This document shows positions 44,730 to 56,802 of a DNA stretch of 64,000 nt, in pieces. A model generated the notes under the pieces. It saw nothing but the letters and a program-made list of their open reading frames with translations, made no database searches and was not told the origin of the DNA. The DNA lies in assembly GCA_029891345.1 (NCBI GenBank), contig CM056995.1, positions 219,754,260-219,818,259 of the forward strand, written 5' to 3'. The translations under genes were made by a program, and so were the position numbers. This stretch comes from Dryococelus australis (taxonomy: Eukaryota; Arthropoda; Insecta; Phasmatodea; Phasmatidae). The number at the start of each line of letters is the position of its first letter. Positions within the stretch are counted from its first letter, which is position 1.

Positions 44730-45336
44730 CATTATGAATGTATTTTAATATTGTGATGCAGTAGACCGTGTTTCATTGTACAGAGACCGTCTTTCATTGT
44801 ACAGAGAATGCAGCATATGCTCCAGTTGGCATGCTTTTAAAGTATTGTCAGTATTTTGTAATTGACCAAAGTGACTTACAATGTTCTTGGTTTTGATCAT
44901 GAAAACTCTCCCTCCTCCTCCTCCCCCCTCCTCAGAAACCAAAACAATTCTTGATATGCTGCTGTCTGTTAACCTAACTAGAAAAGAGAGAAAGAATGTT
45001 GGTAGGGTGTCAATCACAAGATATTTCTACTTACTGATAATAAATGGCGGAGTCATTTGTAGATCAAGTGTTGATAGCAAATAACATGTTTCCCTGTGTA
45101 CTTCTATGCTCTTTAAAAAATTTTGCTCGTTATCCAACCTGGCAGTTCAAAGGCATTGATTATTAGCTTATTTCTTTATGTGCATTTAAAAAATTGTTAA
45201 TAAATATGATGAGACAGTAGTACCAACCAATATAATTTTTGTAAACTTAAACAATTTATGAGTGTTTGAATGACTTTCCCATAATACTGAAAATACATAA
45301 TTGTAAACTTATGTGAATACTTTCTCTTTTATTTAG

Positions 45337-45440
45337 AAAGTATGAAGTTCAGTTGCTTCCCGTCCATCATACCTACAACAGGGAAATGGACACCTGCAGT
45401 CCTGCCCACCGATGGAAGATTACATGGTTCTATCATCCAG
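45337..45440 (+). other. Candidate orphan exon (104 bp) with splice signals
   Basis: A pyrimidine-rich TTTCTCTTTTATTTAG precedes 45,337 and CCAG/GTTAGT follows at 45,440. Two of the three frames are open across the whole interval. One reads KYEVQLLPVHHTYNR then MDTCSPAHRWKITWFYHPG. The other reads KFSCFPSIIPTTGKWTPAV then LPTDGRLHGSIIQ. Base composition is closer to coding than the flanks. I do not recognise the protein and cannot choose the frame. It could be an internal exon of a host gene whose other exons lie outside the window, or chance. Confidence 0.35.
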
Positions 45441-45934
45441 GTTAGTTCCTTTAGTACATACACAATAATATTGGAGACGTTTGCAACAAAGTATGAGCGT
45501 TAGTTAATAAAATCACGTTCACGTTGAAAAGTATGGGACCATAATCTATGTTTCTTTAAGAACGTTCTAGAGGCTAATATTCTTTTCTAAGTTTTTAGAT
45601 TACATAATTTTCGGTTGTGATATGAGACAGTGTTCTAATTAGGGTATGACAATGGAGGAAACTGGCATTTAATAAATGATTGAAAGAGTTGTAGGGATCC
45701 AAACTTTACATTTTGTACGCATAAATCTGAAAATGTAAAGATATAAATAATATAGGCTACAACTCGGAATAAATATTTGTGTTATTATATTGTCATGAAG
45801 AATAACTCTTCGAGATTTGTTATGCGGTCCAACCGTATTTTAATTTCAAATATAAAATCTAAACTCAAAATATCCAGAAGTTTAATAAGCCCTTGCCACA
45901 GATGAATTGACGGTTCGATTATAGTACATTCACA

Positions 45935-46215
45935 ATTACTTCCAAATTTTCTGAAGACCTGATAAGTTCAACTTCCAGAATATTCCTCCGCATCATGCAA
46001 ACAAAAATTAACAAAGTCTAGAAAATTACACCAAAGGGACAACGCACCGCATTCGTGCGTACTCAGTGTAATCATATTTTGCATGTGAACTATTTATTAC
46101 TAGGCATTTACAACACGCATTTATCTCCCCGTTTTAATTGCTATTATAATATAAATTTAATATTGTAATTTATAGATAAAGTATAAGTGAAAATTCAATT
46201 TAACAAAATGTAAGG
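45935..46215 (-). repeat. Dispersed repeat, copy 1 (inverted partner near 56 kb)
   Basis: The reverse complement is similar to 55,795-56,095. Shared blocks include CGAATGCGGTGCGTTGTCCC-like sequence, GTGTAATTTTCTAGAC and ACTTTATCTATAAATTA. It is non-coding. Confidence 0.75.
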
Positions 46216-47655
46216 TATTTTTTTGTCAACAGAAAAATTTCGAAGAGATAACGAATATACCATACAAAGAAATCGCAAAGCCATTCTTGAAAATTTAATT
46301 AACACTTCAGCTGGAACCAAAATTTGTATTAAAAAATCCCTTCGAAATTCGTTTGGATAATAGTTTTACGTTTCAATTCTCATAATTATTTCTGTTTTAA
46401 AAATATATTATTAATGTTTTATTTCAATGATTCGGCGTTATTTATTAAGTTATCAATATCATGTGACGAAACCAAAATATCCTTAAAATACAAAAAAATA
46501 AAATTGTATCTTAAACAACGTACAGGGTCCCCGATGCCATTGAGCTATTTTGCGTGTTTGGAGCACCAGAGCAGAAGAGAGCTCTGGCGGCAGCACCACG
46601 CGTAGCATCAAACGCCTTTTCACCCCTACGCGCAAGGCAGTGAATTAGTACGTATTGTCTATCAGCAGTTTCTTCTGTAACATCTGGATTCTTGTTATAG
46701 TTTGTTTGCATTTTGTTTTATCTTCCAACACAATTATAAAAGTTCATTTATAGTTAGTATCTATGAGAGAACATTTGAAGGATATGTTTGAAGAGATATT
46801 TATTTTCTCTTTGTTTTAGAAATCATCAACCTTTTGTTTCTTTGGTCCGTGAAACGACACTATCGGGACAATTACAGCCTAATTGTGAATATAATTACTG
46901 TAGAAAATCTCTTTTACTGTTTCTGGAATATTTGGAAGAGATGTTGTCGATAGGGTTGAATATAGTTATAAGTGATTATTCAGCTAGGAATTTTAAATAG
47001 ATTTTTTTTAATTCGCGAGTCCGTATTTGAATACCAGGCAGAATTTGATGAAACAAAAAATTTTTCGGTAAATTGAAGCAAAGAAGAGGTCTGTGTCGGG
47101 CTACTCCGCGATTAAATTAGCAGAAGGTGGTCTTCCGCGAATAAGTATTCTTTCAGGAAGTGTTATGAACTTTACTCAGCGCCTTTAAACTGGTGAACTT
47201 ATCACTAGTGAAGATTTGAAGTAAGAATTTTCTACTGGAGCGTAACTACCAGACCGAACTGAATTTTGTTATTAGGATGTAACAATTTTTTTTTACCCAG
47301 CCACTGATATCACGTCTACAGTGGTTTTAACCTGCAGCTAAATCCATTTGCATCGTGATCAAACAGCATACAGCTCGATATATACGTTCACTCTTTCAAA
47401 AGAAACCTGCCACTTTTGCTATTTGAACTGAATTTCACCCGCAAATGGCCATGAGATATTAAACGTAGGCTGGTGTCGTTCCAACGCTCATATGCTCCTA
47501 TACAAGTAAAGTTGAAAGATATTTGAACCATCACAATAATTGGCTGAACTTTATTATTTGAGACAAGTTTTCAATGCAATTCTTTTCGTGGCAGAATATT
47601 AGCTAGATGTTAGATTTATTATTATTATAGAAACACACATGCTAAAAAGGAATAT
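46216..47655. other. Anonymous sequence
   Basis: No supported gene or bounded repeat is seen. Confidence 0.4.
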
Positions 47656-47663
47656 AGCTGTTT
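47656..47663 (+). repeat. 8-bp target-site duplication (left) of hAT copy 2
   Basis: AGCTGTTT directly precedes the terminus CATAGGCTCG and recurs exactly at 49,214-49,221. Confidence 0.93.
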
Positions 47664-49213
47664 CATAGGCTCGACTAAGGGGGAGGGGGGAGCACTAGGG
47701 CACAGCCCCCCCCCCCCCAAATAAAAAATTTCTACGAAAAAGAATAGAAAATAATAAAATAGTTTTATATGCAGGAAATTGCTTTTTAAAATTAGTTCTA
47801 TCTGCATATGTATTGTTTAAGTGATTATTAATTCTACAAAATTTCCGAGAGTGTAAAAACTTTGCTCTTAATTAAAAATATTTCATAAGCACATTAACAA
47901 TGTAGACAAAATATGGCTGCTGCTGAAAACACAGATCAAGTATCTGCCTCTCTTCTTCAGCACAGAGTTCAAAATTGTGGCGCTAGATGGCTCTCTGTGT
48001 ACAAGCCTGCCAGCAGATGAAGCGCTATTTCGGAGCCTTGCTTATAGTCTTTGCTTTTAATGTAAGTGTGTGTATAAGTATGCCATCATGAAGAGAATGA
48101 AGAGTTATAGTTTAGACCAGTGGGTAAAAAACAGAAGCAACAAGAATTAGTCACCGAAAGTGAGACAAGCAAAAATTATCGCGATGGCGATATTATATGT
48201 TCTGAAACAGCAGGTATGGAACATGGAAGTGGTTAAAATGTTTGTGTACTCAGTCTTATGTTAAATCCGTACCTTGTTACGACTGAAATTACCTCAGTAA
48301 TTACATTAAAGGTAACAGAGAAATACGCCTTTCCAATGAGGCCATGCTCCAATCATATTCATAATTCATACATTGCAATAATACATGTAACCATTACCAA
48401 TACATATTTACATAGCAAGTTGGCGAACTTTTAACTTTGTTATGAACGAACCTATGTATGGCGAAGACGAATTCACTCAAACTGCTGTAGAAACCGGAGC
48501 CAGAAGAAAATGAACGGAATTTCATGGCAATTATAAGAGCGAGAATTTCAGCAGGAGATGTTGCTTTAAAAAAGCTCTTTGATACTTGTTCTTCAAAAGC
48601 AGCTTATACAAGTTGGAAAATACAGAACGAAATACTAAATGCCTGCAGAAAAATAATAGTAAACAAGATGAACTGTTAGCTGACTTAGCAGCTGTAAACA
48701 TCCATAGACAAATAAATCTCAGTTCCGAAGAGGTCATTGATATGCTGCAGAAAACAGGCGGGCGTCGTTTGGAGTTCGTGCTGTAGGTGAGTATTCTACC
48801 TCCAAGATTTTGTACATGTACTTTTTATATTAGTGGTTAGTGGTTATTGTGAAGATAATAATTTTATAGAGACATGCGAGCCTGTGCAATTTAACAATGA
48901 TTTTACAAAAACAGATGATAACTTAACTTATTGGTTCATCACAATGTTGTAAGTGTATGGAAAGAAAAAGAAACAAGAGTTTAGTAATATGATAGAAAGA
49001 CTAAAAAAAAAAAAAGGTAGTGGAGTTAATAACACGACACTGAATGTATAAATTCATCCTGGTATATAACAAAATATAAAATTTTAATTAAATATGTTAT
49101 ATAATGTTACAATGTGTGTAGATAGCATTTTATTTATTTTTGTAAAGTATGTCAAGTGTGTGCACCCCCCCCCCCCCCAGGGCATCCAAAATTGTGTTCT
49201 AGTTGCGTCATTG
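47664..49213 (+). mobile_element. hAT transposon, internally deleted, copy 2
   Basis: This 1,550-bp element belongs to the same family as 11,671-12,812, in the opposite orientation. Its right end GTTGCGTCATTG matches the family's TTGCGCCACTG, and its left end CATAGGCTCGAC matches CATAGGCGCAAC. C-rich subterminal tracts sit inside both ends. The non-coding leader is about 85-90% similar to that of copy 1. It retains more coding sequence than copy 1 but is also broken. Confidence 0.92.
48520..48785 (+). pseudogene. hAT transposase fragments, copy 2
   Basis: From about 48,520 one frame reads FMAIIRARISAGDVALKKLF, then KAAYTSWKIQNEILNACRKI, a segment from the middle of ZMYM1-like hAT transposases. 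After a jump to another frame it ends NIHRQINLSSEEVIDMLQK and RRLEFVL at a TAG near 48,785. The dimerisation block around LPVSTATPERSFSTL that is present in copy 1 is missing here. The two copies therefore carry different internal deletions. Confidence 0.8.
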
Positions 49214-49221
49214 AGCTGTTT
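49214..49221 (+). repeat. 8-bp target-site duplication (right) of hAT copy 2
   Basis: AGCTGTTT is identical to the left duplication. Confidence 0.93.
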
Positions 49222-51374
49222 GTTGTTATTACATCTAATTTTTATTTTTCAATAATAAGATACTGCTGTGCTCTCACGTAGTTTTTTAAGTAGCTAGAAG
49301 ATTGAGTTGGTTTTTCAGTGTTGCCATTGTACCACCTGGTTTTTCTTCCTAACTTAATGAATAATATGAACGTAATTTGAATGCCACGAGTTGTACATAT
49401 AAGTAAAATGTTTTCTAGTTAAAAGGGTATGTACAAATGTTAAACAGATCCCTTAGTTATAACTTCGCGTTTTTATCAGATACTTATCTATGAAAATATT
49501 TTGTTTTAGTATATGCTTTCTATTTTAAAACATAAATCGTGCTGTTTCAAAAAGACTGTTTTTTTTAATGTTTGGAACGTTTTAGGAGTGTTCTGAATAA
49601 AAGTAATATATGGAATTATGTCAGAAGTATGTCTCCAATTTTATGTGCTTTTTGATTGATGATAATTTGATGTTGATGTTTAATTGAAGAATGTTATATA
49701 TTTGTGAGTAAACGGAATCAAGATTGAACTACAAAAATACGCAAAAAGCAAGAAAATAATGGCGTATTTGTAAGTCTTCAGAGGCCGAGATGTCATCAGT
49801 GAATTCCAGAGGAACCGAAGACCTCATCATTAGTTTTTCGTGTAACATACAGACATTCATCACTGCCTGATTCTGAAGGAGGTTCGTCACCGGAAGCAGT
49901 CTCAGCATCGGGGCCCAGGTAGGCTCAGTTGTATGTCGCTTCAGTAGTTGGATATGGGAGTCAACTACAGGACTTAAGCTGACAGAAGGATGCCAGAGTG
50001 TCTATTGCTGACATGTGATTGCAGTCTGCTGGGACACAAGGAGTACCAGGTTCTGCTATAATGGGATAATTCCAGATTCAGCTGCGAACTACCTGATTCT
50101 ACTACAAAAGCTAAGTCCAGCATCTCCTGTTTCATTTCGAACTCTATATTTTTCAAAGGTTAAATATTAATGATTTCTAAACCATAGTCACTCATACAAT
50201 TAGTCAGGGTCCCACCTTACTTGCTAATCCTTGCTTGGTTCACCAGCTTCCTTATAAAAACTCATCTATCATTTTCTTGTAATGATGCTATCTATTAAGT
50301 TTGTGAGCTGACTACATATATATATAATTGTAATTTATATTGATATTGTTAGAAAGCTAATATTTCAAGGAGTATCCATTTTGTGTTAATTGCAACTTCA
50401 TCAGTCGCATTTTTTTTTTTTCATTAATAAACACGTCAGGAGTTGTTTGAGATGAAATTTAATTTCAGTATCTTTTTTTTTGCCTTTTGAATAGTAACCA
50501 GGTTTAATTGGTTTTAGTAATTGAGATAATGTTGACACTTGCTCTTCATCTAAAAGATTCTCATAGCCGAGGCAAGCGAAATATGGATCATTGTTTTCTA
50601 TAATATATATTTTAAGTAATGAATACTATTGATTATTTATAGTGCCAACTATTTTAATTTTTATATTTTGTACAGAGGTACTGCCCATTCGTGTTACAGA
50701 GTTACTAAACAGGATGTACCAATAATTATCTTACTTGGGTTGGTACAGAATTGAATTGCTTATTTCAGAAACCCTCTATCTCCAGTTGACCATGTTTTGA
50801 GAAAACATGAAAAAACTACTATTCTTCACTAATATGTGTTGTTAAACATTATAAAAAATCACAAGTGTAAAATGTTACATTGTAAATCTGTCTATGGTAT
50901 TGGAAATGTTGCAATGTATTTCACGCCAAAAAATATTATCTTTAAATATACACATAGAGGATTTCTGCAATAAACTGGTTGTAAACATTATATTATTCTC
51001 ATACTTAGTATGAAGAACAGAGAAATATCATCGTCTTCTATTAGTTTTGTAGCTATACACATATAACATTATTACAGAAACATTTATCATTAACAAAGAA
51101 TTCACCAGTACCAACAAAATGAAATTAGCCACTTTGGAAAGTACAAACCTTAATAAATACTAACAACTAATCTAGACAGGAGGTCTATTCACATTCGAAT
51201 TTTACCAAGATCTCACAAATCTAAACAAAAAAAATATTCGTGAAAAGTACAACACCTTATACTGAACTTCTATAGGTTGAAGGCCTATTAGTATTGTACA
51301 CAAACTTATAAATTCAAACAAATCTACACACTTTTAGATTGTACAAAACTTAGTAACTAAGTTATACAGAGGGC
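49222..51374. other. Anonymous sequence
   Basis: No supported gene is seen. Near the right end GGTCTATTCACATTCGA (about 51,182) and GGCCTATTTACATTCGA (about 51,372) form a loose direct repeat 190 bp apart, possibly linked to the 3' end of the transposase-like gene. Confidence 0.4.
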
Positions 51375-53226
51375 CTATTTACATTCGACTTCTGAGTCTG
51401 CATTGTGACATTCTGCTGCAGTTGTAGGCCACTTCAATATCTCATTTTAGAATGCTCCGTATCCTCTGGTGTATTGCAACAACTTTTGCAGGTCTTGCAG
51501 TTTCTTGTCATTTATAGGGACCTTTCCACCAGGATACGCCTTCTGCGATGGTAATGCAGGCAAATTATTTGTCTTTCGGAGATGAAAGGCAGAAGGGCAC
51601 AAGCCATTGATAAAGAGGTTTGCGACAACTGTACCAGGAGTTTCACTACTGTAGGAAAACTGTTTGTATGTTGATATCTTGAATGAGATTCTCTAGTCGT
51701 TTGGTATACCACTCCCTGAAGTTTCATCAGAGTTTTCGTATACGAACATGGTCACAAGTCTTTGAATGATAGAATCTCCTCAGTAGACACCTGATAAATG
51801 GAGATGAGACTGACTGTATTTGCTTTCACCATTAGTTGTGCATACTGTTCAGGAATGTATGTTCGGTCAGTTTTCCTCAAAATTCACTTGATCGATCCAA
51901 AATCTCTATCGCACAGGAGGAACGAGTGGCCACGCATGGGGAAGCAATGGTTGACCACGAACCTCACTGAACAAATGAAGCTTCTTTACCAAACTTGATA
52001 TTTCATTCTGAATATAATGCAATAAGAAAGAGCACACTTCGTTTGGGAACGTGTTTGACTCTCCTTCATGATGCACATAGAGTTTTGCTTTGTTCGATTT
52101 TAAATCATGTATGGAAGATACATACACCCACAGCTGTTTCATATAAAACACTTCCTGCACAGGTATTAGAGGTAGGGGTACATTTTGCATATAGTTTACA
52201 CAGAGTGCAACAGTGTCTGTATCCTGGTTTTCACTTGTACTTTTCAATGTCGTATAAAATTTCTTGGCCCTTCTTTTGTGTTTTATCATCTCCGCAGCAA
52301 CATTCCGTTTGGCATTCTCGCTTAACTGTGGGTCCTTCATTTTGATACTCAGATGATACTTCACCACATTTTGCAACTCTGGATGATCGTTCACGAACAT
52401 CTGATGAATGATAACAACATTGAGTCGAGAATTTTAATACTTCTTACATTGTCCTCCATAATGTGTGTGCTTCACATCAAACTTAGATATATGCTCATGT
52501 ATTTTAACACAAACATCTCCCTGAATCACATTTCCATTACGGTTCTTGCCACGCATGTCATGAGGACTTTTATGATCAACTAGAAGGTTACAAAGTCCAC
52601 GTACTCTGTCAGCTAAAACATGATGCACTTGCAGGAAGATGTTTTTGCAAACACGTTGAAGCACACCATTCACGCTCAGGTTATAAGTAAATGAATGAGT
52701 TTCCTTGAAAAGGGGTTGACTTTTTAGGTCATCTACTTCTGCACCATCCTGTCAATCACTTTTTTCATGAGAAAGCTTGTTTTGTGTGCGTGTATGTTGG
52801 ACATCTCTAACCTCAATCAAATTTTGAAAATGCACATATTGAGCATCTTTGTTGCTCTGTGAGTAGAAGTGATTCCAAATGTGATTTATGTTCTCTTCAT
52901 TTAAATTTAAATAACATATACATGTGCACTTGCATGTCACTGAATGTTTCTACATGTTTGCCTCTATATGTTGTATAACTTTCACCTTTCACACGAGCTT
53001 TACGTATTACGTTACGTTGATAGGTTTCGTCATGTGTAATCACTTTTCTCAGTTTCGAAATAGATTCCTCTTCTGAGCTGCTCCTCATTGTATTTCTTTT
53101 ATGTCTATTAACATCAAAACATAACCAATAACAACATCGACAATGTCTATTGCACAACACAACAGTACACAAAGATATGCTATTAATATCAACACTCATA
53201 TATAGATCATAGCACATTACAACCAA
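51375..53226 (-). pseudogene. Transposase-like gene of a widespread insect family (poorly named), decayed
   Basis: Ordered minus-strand blocks fit one protein. Block 1 (52,897-53,226) has RNVIRKARVKGESYTTYRGK. Block 2 (52,752-52,940) has KCTCICYLNLNEENINHIW, a cysteine-rich segment, then FHFQNLIEV-like residues. Block 3 (52,434-52,700) has VNGVLQRVCKNIFLQVHHV and SPHDMRGKNRNGN. Block 4 (51,906-52,400) has QMFVNDHPE, QLSENAKRNVAAEMIKHKRR, NVPLPLIPVQEVFYMKQLW and HHEGESNTFPNEVCSFLLHY. A last block has KVPINDKKLQDLQKLL, with an in-frame stop before the terminal TAG at 51,375. I recognise the order from large unannotated families in insect and cnidarian genomes that behave like DDE transposases. 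I cannot name the superfamily with confidence. Multiple frameshifts and stops show it is inactive. Confidence 0.65.
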
Positions 53227-53600
53227 CTTGATAAAAATACATTCATGTCTGCCAACTTGTTAACTGTATGTGATTTATTGGAGAAACGCTATATGTTATG
53301 GTGGTTCAGGGGTTTCGAGGTGCTGTAAGAAGCCTTTAGAGAGTCGCATACATAGGCTTTCTGCACTAAATGATGCGTCTATAAACAAATAAAATCATTG
53401 TACCGATAACTCAATTTGGCACATTTTGGCCGATATGGGGTTTCTGAAATAAGTGATTCAATTGTCTCCCATTTGTGAGGCATATAAAAACGACACAGCG
53501 ACTGTACATATTTTTTAACACACGACGAGTTTGGGGCTACAGAATTGGCGCCCAACATGGGGCGCCTATTTTGTACCAAATAGGATAGAAATATTGGTAC

Positions 53601-53897
53601 TTAATTCATATATTGCACCCCCCCCCCCCCCCACATATGATCGGCATCAATTCTGTTATTCTGAATTGGCTCGTCTGACCAACACATGCATGAGTGTCTG
53701 GCTGTTATAAAGGCCCCAGCTAAGGGTGTAGATTCTGTAGCCTTGCCTATAAGGTCCCCTGTCTCAGGACAAACTACTTCGTAGCAATTATGATTACAGA
53801 TCTTCGAAATTCGCACTGGTCCAACGTGCAGTGGCACCAATTTCTTCGAAATATTTCTTCGAAGCTTTGGAAATGCAATGAGCTCGAACCAACACAA
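53601..53897 (-). pseudogene. pol: Integrase C-terminal fragment of the second LTR element
   Basis: The open frame reads FPKLRRNISKKLVPLHVGPV then ICNHNCYEVVCPETGDLIGK. The K-K-L-x-P-x-x-x-G-P-V and Y-E-V-x-x-P-E-T-G-x-x-x-G spacing is that of gypsy-type integrase tails and parallels the fragment at 7.8 kb. No catalytic core is present. A C16-like run at about 53,617-53,632 lies just downstream and could mark the former polypurine tract (G-rich on this strand) or a slippage product. Confidence 0.7.
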
Positions 53898-55306
53898 GTT
53901 GTCCGACGGTTAGGTCCTTCTTCCGGGATTTCTTCGCGTACTTGTTTCTTCATTCAGCGGCTAAGATTAATTTTTTTCTTGTGAATTCCAACATTTCTCT
54001 CTTCCTTTCTTCTATGTCTTCTTCATTTTCCGTTGATTTAGTGTCGGGCAGAGGAGGTAATTTTGACATGTCAAATACTAGGGATCGTCGACCTGATAAC
54101 TCTTCCAGAGTTTCATGGTTCAATGTCTTTGATATCTGGTCTGTTGGTACCTCCAGGATCCCATGGCATCTCGTTCTGATTTCTTTTTCTAATTACTTTC
54201 TTTCGCATCTTTATCCTTTTCTTTCTTCTCATCTTTATTATTTTCTTTCTCCATTTCCAGTCTTCTTTCTCCTTTCCTTCCTTTTCTTCTCTCCTTTCGT
54301 CTTTCTTCTATCCTTTCTTCTTTCTTCTCTTCTTTCTCATCTTCTTTTCTTTCTTCCTTCTTATTCTCCTTATCTTCATCCATTTCCATCTTCTCATCAC
54401 GGTGTTTTTTTTCAACTTCACGACGACGTGAACTAACAGCAATGCTGAGTACGGCAGTTGTGGCTTTCTCACACTACTCCCTTCGAACGAAAGCATCTGG
54501 TCCGCCCAAAGTTTACTGGCGTGGTACAATAATGAATTCGCCGAACCAACTGACTGTGAACCAACTGACTGTGTGGAGTGGTCAATGGCGTGAATGGGTT
54601 CGCGTCTGTCGAGCGAACTTGTAATCAATGGCAGAGTAATGCAATTAACTGGGTATGCAGAGTTCGGACTGGTATTTCTGAGCTGTATTTACTATACGGA
54701 TCTAATGACATCGTTTTTCTTGTCCGCTACTTACTTTATTTCATCGCCAACTTGGAATTTAATTTCCGTTGTGGTTTTCTCCACTGTCCAGTTTATGCTC
54801 TATGTGATGTACAAAAGCTTCAAATTGTACAGATACTCCTTCCTCCATGTCGGCGGTATTGTGTTTGACTGCAGTAAATCGTTGCTGAAAACTTTCCGAA
54901 ACAGATTCCAGTTCGGTGTGCGTATGGAAAATTTCCTCGTTAAACCTCGGAAGTTTGTTCCAGCTTCTTATCTATGGTCTCTACTTCTGGCTGCACAGAG
55001 GAGAATTGTGCGGACCATGCTTGGGTTAACAGATTGAACTGCGCGTTAAAGTTATTTACCAGTTCGTCTTTCATTTCACGCATATCGCGAGACTGTTGTT
55101 ACTGGCGTGCATTAATTTCCCGTATAAGCTCCGTCAATTGTGCAAACGCGTCTGTCTGTGAAAAATTAGCATTACCGGGTACTTGTTCGTTAGTATTCTC
55201 TGTCAGTTACGTTTTCGGTGGTCTTGTTATCTATGTTTGCCTGCAATTCTATGTCTGAATTTCCACTCGTATTAGCCATTGCATTACTTGTAGGAATTGA
55301 CGACAT
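53898..55306 (-). pseudogene. gag: Decayed gag of the second LTR element, with a charged low-complexity insert
   Basis: The start is probably the ATG complementary to 55,304-55,306, giving MSSIPTSNAMANTSGN, then SDIELQANIDNKTTENV before a stop. Downstream the frame is broken repeatedly. At 54,180-54,400 the plus strand is a pyrimidine tract (CTTCTTTC-type). On the minus strand it encodes Glu/Lys-rich repeats (KKEERKEDEKEEKKEER), which may be an expansion of gag's coiled-coil part. The similar opening MDTSNVTDTTALQ of the 7.8-10.2 kb element suggests related families. Confidence 0.5.
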
Positions 55307-55506
55307 TTTGTTCTCTGTCTTTAGCCTTCCTAAGAAAATATGGTGACCTCGTTTTGCTGTTCATAAATTGTAAATATCATCAACTTAGATAGCTTCCTCT
55401 ATGCAAGTAGTTGTTGACCATAAGTTGCAACTTTATCTATGGTTCTCAGGATTTATATGGGTTAAAATTATTTCGAGCGCCCCACGATTTGGGTAGCTAT
55501 TTTTCA

Positions 55507-55794
55507 GCAATTTTACCAGCTTGTGGTGAGTTTCCTGACTGGTGTATCGACTTGTAATAAGTATGGTAAGTGTAATAAAGAGGTTAAGTGTAGTTCATAA
55601 TATTATACCAGGAGCTAGCCGAGGCTAGGAAACGTCAACATATAAATTGAAACTTCATTAAGTGGGTCAATTTTAGTTTCTGGGTGCTCCACTTCACGCT
55701 TTTAAATTAAACCTTTGATAAAAACACCACGTATGACGTGCTTGGTTATTTCATTAGTGTGTCATCTTTGAAATGACTTTTACATTAGTGTTAA
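55507..55794. other. Sequence upstream of the second LTR element, unassigned
   Basis: No gene is seen. It may belong to the retrotransposon's 5' LTR. Confidence 0.3.
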
Positions 55795-56095
55795 CATTAA
55801 AGTACCTTATTTTTGGTTGAAATGCACTCTTTTTATTTATATTTTATCTATAAATTATAATATTTAATTTCTAATTAATTTGTTTATAAACAGAGAGAAA
55901 ATAGGTGTGTTGGTAATGCCTAGTAAGAAATAGTTGTTATGCAAAATATCGTTACCTTGAGTGCGCACGAATGCGGTGCGCTGTCCCTCTGGTGTAATTT
56001 TCTAGACTCGGTTAAACTTTGTTTGCACGAGACGAAAGAATATTCTGGAATTGTAATTTTAGCAGGGCTTCAGAAAATTTGGAAGTAACCGTGAA
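55795..56095 (+). repeat. Dispersed repeat, copy 2
   Basis: This is the inverted partner of 45,935-46,215. It ends about 40 bp before a family A MITE. Confidence 0.75.
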
Positions 56096-56132
56096 TGGGC
56101 AGTAGTTTTTTTGTAAAGGAATATTCCATTTA

Positions 56133-56558
56133 TAGGCTGTTCACGGTAAAATGAGCACTTTTGAAAGCCCTGCTTACTGAGCTCTACTTGTATACACGTT
56201 GTGCACTCCTACGCCCTATGGAAAATTAACATTACCACGGATCTCATCACTTTATTCATGCGTCAGTCAAGTGAAAATGTGAAATTATTAAGAAAGTAAA
56301 TACCTAACTGATTTGCTCATTTTTACACTTCGATGCAATAAAAAAAGCAGAAAGCAAAATAAATAATTTTAATATATCACAAATTGTTACCTAACCCTTT
56401 TTATAGGACGTTAAGATATGGAAATACTTTCCATCCATCGTTATCAACTTTACTGGGCGAATGTCACTCAGTGTGCCCATTAAAATATATGCATGCAGTA
56501 CAGTGACTATTTTCCTAATATTCGTTTCTAAATAGCTCACTTTATCATGAACAGCCTT
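56133..56558 (+). mobile_element. MITE family A (long form), copy 4
   Basis: This 426-bp element is the best preserved long copy. Its ends are TAGGCTGTTCACGGTAAAAT and TCATGAACAGCCTT, with TA on both sides (56,131-56,132 and 56,559-56,560). The interior is colinear with copy 1. Confidence 0.9.
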
Positions 56559-56802
56559 TACCAACACTGATTTAAGATTTCCGTGTAATACTTTTCACCT
56601 ACAAATTATTTAACCATTTTCACTCCCAAAACACTATATATTTTAGAAAACAGCCGAGATTATTATATTGAAGCCATGTGCGATGTTTCTGAAATCATTG
56701 CAAGCCAGACCGCACAGCTGTATGTTCGTTAATTTTCCAACAGAGGCCGTATTTCCAACGCTCTACGAGTCACGTCATGGCACGAGAAGACGGATGACTT
56801 AA

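Larger units (their letters stand above)
53300..55500 (-). mobile_element. Second LTR retrotransposon remnant (gag plus integrase tail)
   Basis: On the minus strand a leader, a broken gag and an integrase tail follow each other, again with the enzymes deleted. GTGGGGCGCTC (complement of about 55,475-55,485) and GTTGGGCGCC (complement of 53,547-53,556) both resemble the TG...GGGCGCC start of some gypsy LTRs. Sequence similarity between the two presumed LTRs was not evident by eye, so the ends are tentative. A CATATAAATC motif in the leader (about 55,452) could be an LTR TATA box. Confidence 0.65.

Noticed and set aside
54189..54389. A highly charged Glu/Lys protein on the minus strand
   Set aside because: It is a pyrimidine/purine tract within a broken gag; treated as a low-complexity expansion and not as an independent gene.
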